This document shows, piece by piece, positions 46,106 to 53,853 of a stretch of DNA of 64,000 nucleotides (its first letter is position 1; every line of letters begins with the position of its first letter). The notes beneath the pieces were generated by a model. The model ran no database searches, was not told where the DNA came from, and worked only from the letters and a program-made list of their open reading frames with translations. Source of the DNA: Rubinisphaera italica (GTDB lineage: Bacteria > Planctomycetota > Planctomycetia > Planctomycetales > Planctomycetaceae); assembly GCF_007859715.1 (NCBI RefSeq), contig NZ_SJPG01000001.1, forward strand, positions 2,878,728-2,942,727, in the 5' to 3' direction. The position numbers and the translations under genes were made by a program.

Positions 46106-49100
46106 GTGAACTTTGGAATAAAAAGTGACAATGCTATGGTTGTCTGCCCTCCCATTGAGATACTTGATCAACTTCTTGCGGGAAACTTGCCTGACAACGA
46201 CTCTCAAAAGTTGGCCAGTCACATTGAGGAATGTAATCATTGCCAAGCCGTATTAGACAATCAAACGGCTATGCAATGTGTCATTCCCGGAATCAACGTT
46301 GATGTGAATCAAACGGCTCAGGCAGATGATGGTTGGACAGCTGATCGAATCAAGCGGTTTGCCAGTAAATTGCTCGATGCACAATCAACTTCTATTAACA
46401 ATGATCACCATTCGACGAATCCATATTCGATAGAAGAATTTGCGTTACCGGAAATTCCCGGCTACGACGTACAGAAGGTGATCGGTCAGGGCGGAATGGG
46501 GATTGTACTCAAGGCCCGCCACCTGAGGATGCAGCGAGATGTTGCCATCAAAATACTTCCAGCCACAGCATTGGAAGATGAAACAGCGGTCAATCGTTTC
46601 TCCCTGGAAGCTCAGGCAATCGCCGCACTATCGCACCCTAACATTGTGACTGCATTTGATGCAGGAGTGCAGGATGACCTCCATTATCTGGTAATGGAAT
46701 ACATCGACGGATGGGATCTAGCCGAAGTCGCCAATCTGTATGATAACCTCAATGTGGCGGATGCAGTTGAATGTATCATTCAAGCTGCACGCGGTTTGCA
46801 TCACGCTCACCTTTGCAATATGACTCACCGCGATATTAAACCATCAAATCTGATTCTGGATCGATTCGGGAATATCAAAGTTCTCGATCTCGGATTGGCT
46901 CGATTCACACAAATTCTTCTTAACGACTTTACAACACTCGCAACTGGGCAATTAACCCATGCGGGACAATTCATGGGGTCTGTTGACTATATGGCTCCTG
47001 AACAGGTCATGGATGCTCGTTTAGCAGATAATCGATCAGACATTTATAGCCTCGGCTGTACCCTTTACCGAATCTTGACGCGGGAAAGCCTGTTCGCGGG
47101 TGATACGTTAATGAAACGGATTATGGCTCACCGCGAGCAGGATATCCCATCACTTAAATTGAAACGGTCTGATATTCCATTATCTTTAGAGAATGTCTTT
47201 CGAAAGATGGTGGCCAAAACGCCAGAAGAAAGACAGCAATCGATGACCGAAGTCATCGATGAGTTACAGCAGGCTATGGCAAACGAACAATCAATTGGCC
47301 AACCAAACCTGCTGGCGGTTGTGGAGAGACTGAATCACCTGCACAAAGTCAATGAGGAAAATGCCCATGACATTTCCCTACAAGCGACCGTCATTCCGTC
47401 TTCGACATCACAAGATCTCTCAGTACTACTATCGCCAGCGTTTGAACCGCAGCCGGTGAGTTTAGTCGCTGAGTTGAAAACAAAAGACTCAGGATTTCCA
47501 GGCTATGCTCGTCAATTATTGGCGGCTATGGGACTCTTTAGTGTTGTCCTGATTTGTGCAGCTGTTGTCTACCTAAAGCTGGGAAAACATGAGGTTCAGA
47601 TTACACTGGATGACCCCGAAATTTCATTGAGTATTGATGGAGAAACAGTCGTTATCGATGAAGGAAATTCGCCCATACGACTCACTGCAGGGCCCCATGC
47701 AATAAAAGTCGAACACGATGGTCTATCGACAGAAACAGACGAATTTCTTGTAAAACGCAATGGTCGCAATGTGATTCATGTCACCATTGTCGATGAAACA
47801 CTACGGATCATTAAGAACGATATACCGCTCATCAAACCAGCTATTGCTCAGAACAATACTAAGCCTCAATCACTAACTGGGCAACAACAGAAATTTCTGG
47901 AGAATCTTAGACTGCTCCCAACGGATCTTCAACGTCAGGAAGTCGTCGCCAAGCTAAAACAGATCAATGGGATTACGGAACCAATCTACGATGACCCCAA
48001 AGGGCTCAGACTTCCAGAATTCGAACTGGAGAATGGAGATCCCGTCTTCGTCAAAATCGCTGACTGGCGAATGTCTCTCCTGTGGCCCCTACAGGCCTTT
48101 CCTTCACTGAGATCACTTGATCTGAGCGAGGCTGCCGTTTCAAATTTGACTCCTCTGACACACTTGCCAAATCTCACAGAACTTAAAATCGAACTTGCAG
48201 TATATAATCCGGATACAGATGACATATTGCGGTCAATACAAGGGTTGAAGAGGATTAACGATCAAACTGCTGAGAAGTATTTCGAAAATCGCGAGAAAGC
48301 CCGGCGAGAAATCGATGTAATGTCAGCCAGGGTGAATCAATTCAGCCCGGAAGTTGTTGCTGGCTGGTTAGAGTCCCAGTTGAAAAAGCTCAACCCTGAG
48401 TTTACCGGTCACGTCATGCTCGGTAACCCTCACAATAGAGAAAACCACATCGGCTATTGGCAGGAAGGTGATCTCCAGTGCCTGGATTTCTATTGGATCA
48501 GTAATATTACAGATATCTCGCCAGTGCGGGCACTTCCATGCGATTCATTCACCCTCGGCAGCAAGACAGGAGGAGATCAATTGACAACCCATCGCTATGA
48601 CCTGTCTCCTTTGAAAGGTTTGCCACTGGAAACATTATCTTTTGTCGGGCGAGTTCGGGATCTTCAAGCATTACGTGGAATGCCACTTAAGAATTTATCA
48701 ATTTATGGACCAGTAACAGATCTGACTCCGTTGAATGGGATGCCGCTCGAATCGATCAGTTTTGATTTTCATGATATTCCACTCACAGATCTCTCACCGC
48801 TCCGCAATGCCCCACTTCGTAAAGTGGACTTTCATCGAACTCTAATTTCAGATCTGAGCTTATTAGCAGATAAGGACTTAACCTATCTATCAATCTATGG
48901 CACTCCCATCACAGACATTTCTTTACTTAAAGGAATGCTGGACTTCCCCAAGAATAGTGGGCGCGGGGTAATGGTTAAGTCACTTGTACAAACTGCGCAG
49001 GGCTCAGATAGCCCAGTGCAGAATGTTTCCGTACTCGATTATAAAACACTTCGATGTATTCAAACAGGCTCGATCGAGCCTCTGAACGCTTCTTGTATCG

Positions 49101-49195
49101 CTCATGATGAACGAGCTCTTTCTTCAACGTCGCAAAAAATGACTCCATGGGAGCGTTGTCCCAACAGTTCCCTTTCCGGCTCATCGAACAGGTGA
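46106..49195 (+). CDS. Ser/Thr protein kinase with zinc-finger N-terminus, truncated by IS3 insertion
   Basis: The native reading frame runs to 48938, then continues 85 codons into the insertion element and stops at 49195 (1029 residues). N-terminus: anti-sigma-like zinc finger 'HIEECNHC' (alternative start at 46136). Kinase domain about 118-390: 'VIGQGGMGIVLKARH', 'VAIKIL', catalytic Asp243 in 'HRDIKPSN', 'DLGLARF', 'SVDYMAPEQ'. One membrane helix ('LLAAMGLFSVVLICAAVVYL') is at about 473-492, then a PEGA-like stretch ('ISLSIDGETVVID') and leucine-rich-like repeats ('GMPLKNLSIYGPVTDLTPLN'). The kinase part is intact, so a shortened sensor kinase could still be made. The rest of the gene is at 50222-50838; the uninterrupted protein would have 1149 residues. 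Confidence 0.88.
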   Translation: MNFGIKSDNAMVVCPPIEILDQLLAGNLPDNDSQKLASHIEECNHCQAVLDNQTAMQCVIPGINVDVNQTAQADDGWTADRIKRFASKLLDAQSTSINNDHHSTNPYSIEEFALPEIPGYDVQKVIGQGGMGIVLKARHLRMQRDVAIKILPATALEDETAVNRFSLEAQAIAALSHPNIVTAFDAGVQDDLHYLVMEYIDGWDLAEVANLYDNLNVADAVECIIQAARGLHHAHLCNMTHRDIKPSNLILDRFGNIKVLDLGLARFTQILLNDFTTLATGQLTHAGQFMGSVDYMAPEQVMDARLADNRSDIYSLGCTLYRILTRESLFAGDTLMKRIMAHREQDIPSLKLKRSDIPLSLENVFRKMVAKTPEERQQSMTEVIDELQQAMANEQSIGQPNLLAVVERLNHLHKVNEENAHDISLQATVIPSSTSQDLSVLLSPAFEPQPVSLVAELKTKDSGFPGYARQLLAAMGLFSVVLICAAVVYLKLGKHEVQITLDDPEISLSIDGETVVIDEGNSPIRLTAGPHAIKVEHDGLSTETDEFLVKRNGRNVIHVTIVDETLRIIKNDIPLIKPAIAQNNTKPQSLTGQQQKFLENLRLLPTDLQRQEVVAKLKQINGITEPIYDDPKGLRLPEFELENGDPVFVKIADWRMSLLWPLQAFPSLRSLDLSEAAVSNLTPLTHLPNLTELKIELAVYNPDTDDILRSIQGLKRINDQTAEKYFENREKARREIDVMSARVNQFSPEVVAGWLESQLKKLNPEFTGHVMLGNPHNRENHIGYWQEGDLQCLDFYWISNITDISPVRALPCDSFTLGSKTGGDQLTTHRYDLSPLKGLPLETLSFVGRVRDLQALRGMPLKNLSIYGPVTDLTPLNGMPLESISFDFHDIPLTDLSPLRNAPLRKVDFHRTLISDLSLLADKDLTYLSIYGTPITDISLLKGMLDFPKNSGRGVMVKSLVQTAQGSDSPVQNVSVLDYKTLRCIQTGSIEPLNASCIAHDERALSSTSQKMTPWERCPNSSLSGSSNR
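48939..48964 (+). repeat. IS3 terminal inverted repeat, kinase 5' side
   Basis: 26 bases, the perfect reverse complement of 50193-50218. Confidence 0.93.
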
Positions 49196-49844
49196 TTCCC
49201 ATCGAGGTCAACACCTGTTGATAATCCTCGCTAGCGTACTGACTCCCGCGGTCTGAGTGAAGCGTTAATTCTTTGAGGTCTGCATTCGACACGGCCTCCT
49301 GATCCACTGCCATCCTCAAGGCATTGACCACCAGGTCTGAGGTCATGCGTTCGGCCATCGACCAGCCTACAACTTTGCGCGTATACATATCCAGCACTGC
49401 TGCCAGGTACAACCAGCCCTCCTCAGTCCAGATGCAGGTGATGTCACTCAGCCAAACTTCATTGCTTTTTGTCACGGCATCAAACTGACGATCCAGATGG
49501 TTCTCAGCCACGGGCCGGGAATGATTCGAGTCCGTGGTGTTTTTGAACTTCTTCCTGGTTTTTGCCTGAATTCCAGCCTGATTCATCAATTTGGCCACCG
49601 TATTCTCTGAGACCTCATAGCCGCGTTCCAGCAATTCTCTATGCATCCGAGGAGAGCCATACACTTCTCGTGTCTCCTGATGAATCTCCTTCATGGCCTG
49701 TGTCAACTCCTGTTGATTCTCCTGGCGTATACTCATCGGACGATTCTTCCAGGTGTAATATCCACTCCGGGAAACCTCGAAGATTTCACACATCCGAGCT
49801 ACTTCAAAGTCTTCTTCATGGTCATCAATAAAGGTAAATCTCAC
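48975..49844 (-). CDS. IS3-family transposase OrfB (DDE catalytic subunit)
   Basis: 289 residues from a GTG at 49844 that overlaps the OrfA stop; most likely it is made mainly as an OrfAB fusion by frameshifting. HTH_21-like 'REVYGSPRMHRELLERGYEVSENTVAKLM'. Catalytic DDE: Asp in 'VWLSDITCIWTEEGWLYLA', Asp in 'LHSDRGSQYAS', Glu in 'CWDNAPMESFFATLKKEL'. The C-terminal 'VFYNRVRKHSALGYLSPAQF' is the standard IS3 ending. Integrase-core transposase acting through a circular intermediate (family knowledge). Confidence 0.96.
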   Translation of the reverse strand: MRFTFIDDHEEDFEVARMCEIFEVSRSGYYTWKNRPMSIRQENQQELTQAMKEIHQETREVYGSPRMHRELLERGYEVSENTVAKLMNQAGIQAKTRKKFKNTTDSNHSRPVAENHLDRQFDAVTKSNEVWLSDITCIWTEEGWLYLAAVLDMYTRKVVGWSMAERMTSDLVVNALRMAVDQEAVSNADLKELTLHSDRGSQYASEDYQQVLTSMGITCSMSRKGNCWDNAPMESFFATLKKELVHHERYKKRSEARSSLFEYIEVFYNRVRKHSALGYLSPAQFVQVT

Positions 49845-50155
49845 TGATTTTCCTTCGCGAAAAAGGCTGCTGCTTTTTTTAAAATCTCTCGATCCATTCT
49901 CAGCTTACGATTCTCCTCGCGCAGCTGTCGCAACTCTTCACGTTCGGATTCAAACAACTTCTCGTTGGACTTCGATTCTTTGCCGCTCATGAACTTCTCT
50001 TTCCAGTTGCGTAAAACACTGACATGAATATCCAGGCGTCGAGCCGCCTCGGCCAGCGGATAATGCTGCTCGGTCACCAGTCCCACGGCATCCCGCTTAA
50101 ACTCTTCAGAATAACGCCGCCGCGTCCGTTTTCCAGCCTGTGATGATCCCGACAT
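49841..50155 (-). CDS. IS3-family transposase OrfA
   Basis: 104 residues. The helix-turn-helix 'RYSEEFKRDAVGLVTEQ' and 'LAEAARRLDIHVSVLRNWKEKF' binds the terminal repeats; a leucine-zipper-like heptad ('LRQLREENRKLRMDREILKK') follows for dimerisation. It ends 'AAAFFAKENQ', just after the slippery run used for the fusion with OrfB. Confidence 0.95.
   Translation of the reverse strand: MSGSSQAGKRTRRRYSEEFKRDAVGLVTEQHYPLAEAARRLDIHVSVLRNWKEKFMSGKESKSNEKLFESEREELRQLREENRKLRMDREILKKAAAFFAKENQ
49874..49880 (-). promoter_or_regulatory. Programmed -1 frameshift site of the IS3 transposase
   Basis: Seven A bases on the minus strand, phased A-AAA-AAA in the OrfA frame. A slip back by one base continues without a stop through the GTG of OrfB into the OrfB frame, giving an OrfAB fusion. 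The phase was checked by reading the codons on both sides. Confidence 0.75.
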
Positions 50156-50192
50156 AGTCGACTCCTCTCGGAGAGCTTACACTCTCTTTTGG

Positions 50193-50218
50193 GCGCCCAC
50201 TATTCTTGGGGAAGTCCA
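50193..50218 (-). repeat. IS3 terminal inverted repeat, kinase 3' side
   Basis: 26 bases, the perfect reverse complement of the other end. Confidence 0.93.
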
Positions 50219-50221
50219 TGC

Positions 50222-50838
50222 CACTGAAACATTTAGTTATCTCTGGCTGGAGATATCCTCGTAATGTCGCTGATATTTCCGTTCTGGCCGGAATGCCCCT
50301 GACGCATTTGGGGGTACACGTACGACCTTATTTTGAACCAGAATTGCAACTGCTTAAGAGTCTGCCTTTGGAAAGACATCCAATTGATTTCAATATCTCT
50401 ATTGATCAGTTCTGGCAAGAGTTTAACGACGAACGTCGGGCGGAAGCGGCTTTCATTGCATCGCTCGAAAAGTTGCCCGTCAACGAACGAGCCAGTGCCG
50501 TCGAAGAAAAACTCGGCAAACCAGCAGGGTATAATTACGTCGTTAACAAAGGAGCCGTCACTGAAGTTTCTTATGATCCCTATTACAACGAAAGTCTGTC
50601 TCTGTGGCCTCTACGTGCATTCCTCAATCTTAAAAAGCTGACGCTATCCAACTCAGAGAGGTTCAATCGAATCGATCTCTCCCCATTGATTGACTTACCA
50701 ATTGAAGAACTCCACTGCGGTGGATCGGTTGAATATAATGTTCCAGTCATTCGAAAAATGAGTACGCTGAAATCGATTAATGGTCAGCCGATTTCATCTC
50801 CACAGAATTTCGACTTCCATAAAGCCGCTGCAGAGTGA
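50222..50838 (+). pseudogene. 3' part of the split kinase gene (leucine-rich-like repeats)
   Basis: About 205 residues that continue the frame of the kinase gene after the IS3 element. 'PLKHLVISGWRYPRNVADIS' and 'LAGMPLTHLGVHV' carry on the same repeat ('GMPLxxLxxxG') seen before the insertion. Later, 'VNERASAVEEKLGKPAGYN' and 'LWPLRAFLNLKKLTL' mirror a block before the insertion ('WPLQAFPSLRSLDLS'), so the ectodomain repeats a larger unit. A reading frame with an ATG at 50206 begins inside the element but is not expected to be exported. Confidence 0.8.
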
Positions 50839-50925
50839 ATGGACGGATTGCCGATCAAGGATTTGATGCCATGGAACACTCTCTCCAGAGGTCAAGTGGC
50901 CTGCTGTTTGTCGCAACTGGTGGAT

Positions 50926-52326
50926 TCAGTTAGCTACAGAAATGTTGAGTGCCTCGGCGAGTGGTTTGCCGTCTGCGTATGGGTAATCGAGTTCAAGTAA
51001 TTTGGCCACTGTTGGGGCGATCACAGTGTTTTTGATAGTCGGCAGTTTCAATCCCGACTTGATTCCCGCACCTGAGAGGATGCACATCGCTTTCATACTG
51101 GGGAGTTTCGCGAGAAAACCGTGTGAACCAATTGACGTTCCAGCCTCTTTGTTGGAAACAACAAAAGTCTCTCCGGTCACCGATCCCGAAACAGCAAAAC
51201 CTTCTTTCGCAACCAGGATCGCATCGGGAGACTGGTTGTACGCACGAGGGTGTGGGAGGCTGACTTCTTCATAACGGTCTGGCAATAAAACATCAGCAAC
51301 TCCCTCTTGCCCAATGAACATCTTTTTGAAATCAGCGGCAAGCTGTGGTGCATTCAAAGGATGGGTGCAGTATACAAGACCAATGCCTCCTTCGGGGACG
51401 ACATGGACTTGAGCTTGAGTCAGTTTCCCTCTTTCTACAGTTAAAAGATTCGCTTGCCGAAGTAAGACATTCGGTTGAATTGCCTGTGGTGTCGACGTAA
51501 AACCATGATCGGCAACCACAATCAAAGTTGTTTGTTCACGAATGCCGGCATCATCAATCGCTGAGATGATGCGAGACAGGCACATGTCCGCATAGGCGTT
51601 GGCGGTGTAGCCTGCTTGTGTGCGAGCTCCGAGGCTGTGGTGCGTCGCATCGTTATTCAAGAGATGCACGAGCATTAAATTCGGTTTACGTTCTCGGATT
51701 AAATGACAAGCGGCTTCAGTCCAAACATAGTCCAAACCGACGATGCTGGCTTTTCTAAAGGAAGCGTGGGTCTCATCACTAAGCAGACCCAGATCGATCA
51801 GTTCTGTTCGTAAGCGAGGCGTAGTGTAATCCAATGCGTTCGGAACATCGGGAAATTGATCATCAAATGACTTCGAGCCACGGGTGCAGGGCCAATTGAC
51901 TTCGGCAGTGGTCAAGCCTGCAGCGTGTGCCACATCGACAATCGTGGGAACTCTGACGAGATCTGATTGGTCACGATGAGAGTCGATTGTTACGGGGATG
52001 CCAATTCCTGCCCGAACAAGAACACCATTGGCGAGGACTCCATGCCGGCCGGGGGACATCCCTGTCACAAGTGTCGTGTGATTAGGCCAGGTGACCGAAG
52101 GATCGGAAACGGTCATTCCGCCTTCGATGAGACATCCTTCACTCGCCAATTTACGGATTGTAGGCAATGGAACTTTGGGATCGTCGACCAGATAGGCTGC
52201 GAACCCATCGATACTGACAACAACCACATGCCGTTGTTTTTCAGCTGACTGAACCAGGGTTAAATTGTTCAAACAGATTGAAAGAACAAACACGACATAG
52301 CAAGCACGACGATACGCCTTCTTCAT
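50926..52326 (-). CDS. Alkaline phosphatase superfamily: nucleotide pyrophosphatase/phosphodiesterase-like
   Basis: 466 residues from the ATG at 52326, picked for the signal peptide 'ACYVVFVLSICLNNLTLVQS'; the frame to 52377 is not needed. Metal and catalytic sites follow the NPP pattern: 'VVSIDGFAAYL' (Asp), nucleophile Thr in 'SVTWPNHTTLVTGMSPGRHG', 'LLNNDATHHSLG' (Asp, His), 'IVVADHGFTS' (Asp, His) and a final His in 'IGSHGF'. All expected residues are present, so it should be an active two-metal phosphodiesterase or pyrophosphatase in the periplasm. The substrate is unknown. Confidence 0.9.
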   Translation of the reverse strand: MKKAYRRACYVVFVLSICLNNLTLVQSAEKQRHVVVVSIDGFAAYLVDDPKVPLPTIRKLASEGCLIEGGMTVSDPSVTWPNHTTLVTGMSPGRHGVLANGVLVRAGIGIPVTIDSHRDQSDLVRVPTIVDVAHAAGLTTAEVNWPCTRGSKSFDDQFPDVPNALDYTTPRLRTELIDLGLLSDETHASFRKASIVGLDYVWTEAACHLIRERKPNLMLVHLLNNDATHHSLGARTQAGYTANAYADMCLSRIISAIDDAGIREQTTLIVVADHGFTSTPQAIQPNVLLRQANLLTVERGKLTQAQVHVVPEGGIGLVYCTHPLNAPQLAADFKKMFIGQEGVADVLLPDRYEEVSLPHPRAYNQSPDAILVAKEGFAVSGSVTGETFVVSNKEAGTSIGSHGFLAKLPSMKAMCILSGAGIKSGLKLPTIKNTVIAPTVAKLLELDYPYADGKPLAEALNISVAN

Positions 52327-52971
52327 CCTGAATCTCCACAGTCTACCGGATTCGTCTTCATCTAAGTCACAAATCATTAAGTTGATAACGAAAGTGAATC
52401 GATCGACGAGTGTTTAATCAACCCGTCAGTTTACAGGACCGTTGTAACTATACAAGCCCTTCAAAAAATGAGGTTCAGATGTCGCATACCGCTCGTTCGC
52501 GTGAATCTGCCAGAGGATTCGAGCCCACTAAAACTTGTTCTCGGCCATAATATACTCCACATATTTGGCTAACTCCCGATCCGTCGCAGAAGCGATCAAT
52601 GCGAGCAGTGGGTGGAAAGTCTTGGCCATTTCGGTATTGTCCTTAACTCGTATTTTGCACTGTAGAACACATTCGCTGGACAGCGCCTTGGGGGCGAGAA
52701 TTTACGCAGATTAGGACTGAATCTGAAATGATCCAGCGAGTCGTTCATGAGGGATTATCGCCATCCTCATATAATAATGTCGTGTGTCGAAATAATCGGT
52801 ACATTCAGTTTATTCGAAGTGAGGTCTCAAAATTCGCAAACATTAATCAGTACGAATTCTCAGATATGACATAGGCTTGAATTGGAACGCCTTTAGCACA
52901 GACATCAAGAGTTCAATCGATCTCATGATTCCGGACCAATTCTTAGATCTTAGAATTATAGTAGACTTCCC
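52327..52971. other. Intergenic stretch between divergent genes
   Basis: 645 bases holding the promoters of the phosphodiesterase gene and the DUF4956-CotH-VTC cluster. No coding motif, RNA gene or repeat was recognised; the right 150 bases are AT-rich. Confidence 0.4.
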
Positions 52972-53682
52972 ATGGATCAACTGATTAAAGATTCCCTTGA
53001 GTTTCTAAAAGCGGGAGCTGAACAGACTCAAACGTTAACTCTGATGGAACTGGTCTTTGCGCTGTCGTCCTCTTTGGCGTGCAGTCTGATTATTGGTTGG
53101 GTTTATCGATTTACGCACAAAGGTATTGGCTACTCGCAGTCCTATGTGCAGTCACTTGTGTTGACCTCACTGGTGACAACATTAATCATGATTGTGATTG
53201 GTTCCAACATCGCTAGAGCGTTCTCGCTGGTGGGGGCGTTGTCAATCATCCGATTCCGTAATGCGATTAAAGAAACCCGAGATGTTGGCTTCATCTTCTT
53301 TGCAATGGGCATTGCAATGGCTAACGGGACAAGATTTCATAGTGTCGCACTGGTCGCAACTGGATTTATTTCTGTTGCAATGTTGCTGCTTCACTTCATG
53401 AATTATGGGGCGAATCAGCAGAATCGGGAACGGTTGCTGCGTGTTCAGCTTCCTCCCGGACTCGATCCTCACACGGCTCTGGAAGCTGTTATGCAAAAGC
53501 TGTTTGAAGCTTACAGCATTGTGCTTGTGGAAAGTGTTCGTCAGGGGATGTTCACCGAAGTACTCTATTCCGTACGCCCGTCTCCCGATCTCTCACCCGT
53601 CCAGGTCATTGACGAAATCTCGAAAGTGAACGCGAATCTAAAAGTCAGTTACAACTTTGCGATGCATAGCGAAGACATTTAA
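52972..53682 (+). CDS. DUF4956 integral membrane protein
   Basis: 236 residues. Four hydrophobic segments in the first 150 ('LVFALSSSLACSLIIGWVY', 'VLTSLVTTLIMIVIGSNIA', 'GFIFFAMGIAMANGTRF', 'VALVATGFISVAMLLLHF'). The family hallmark 'ARAFSLVGALSIIRFRNAIKETRDVGFIF' region is present, followed by a cytoplasmic MgtC-C-like domain. DUF4956 genes are repeatedly found beside CotH and VTC-type polyphosphate polymerase genes in bacteria, as here. Biochemical role not established; a channel or scaffold for the polymerase is a guess. Confidence 0.92.
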   Translation: MDQLIKDSLEFLKAGAEQTQTLTLMELVFALSSSLACSLIIGWVYRFTHKGIGYSQSYVQSLVLTSLVTTLIMIVIGSNIARAFSLVGALSIIRFRNAIKETRDVGFIFFAMGIAMANGTRFHSVALVATGFISVAMLLLHFMNYGANQQNRERLLRVQLPPGLDPHTALEAVMQKLFEAYSIVLVESVRQGMFTEVLYSVRPSPDLSPVQVIDEISKVNANLKVSYNFAMHSEDI

Positions 53683-53702
53683 ACCATTCCGAAATGGTTT
53701 TT
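53681..53702 (+). terminator. Short hairpin at the DUF4956 stop
   Basis: 8-bp arms AAACCATT/AATGGTTT around CCGA, ending in a short T run. It overlaps the stop codon. Likely a weak terminator or attenuator, as the CotH gene starts 170 bases further on in the same direction. Confidence 0.35.
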
Positions 53703-53853
53703 GCAGTCGCATGGGCTTAAATAAGAGTAAACCACTCTGTTTGCTCTTCACATACGCTGCAGTTATTTATCCGGAAGGCTCATCGATAATAAGATGAGTC
53801 AATTTCGAAATCCTGAATCTTTTCAGTTTTGACAAGCAGCAGAGCACACGTCC

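Larger units (their letters stand above)
48939..50218 (-). mobile_element. Complete IS3-family insertion sequence inside the kinase gene
   Basis: 1280 bases with perfect 26-base terminal inverted repeats (48939-48964 and 50193-50218) and a 3-base target duplication TGC (48936-48938 and 50219-50221). It carries orfA and orfB with a frameshift site. The transposase genes run opposite to the kinase gene. Removal of the element and one TGC restores the host frame exactly, showing a recent insertion. Confidence 0.95.

Noticed and set aside
50917..50930. GGTGGATTCA similar to the IS30 end
   Set aside because: Only about ten bases match and the match stops at once; too short to call a relic.
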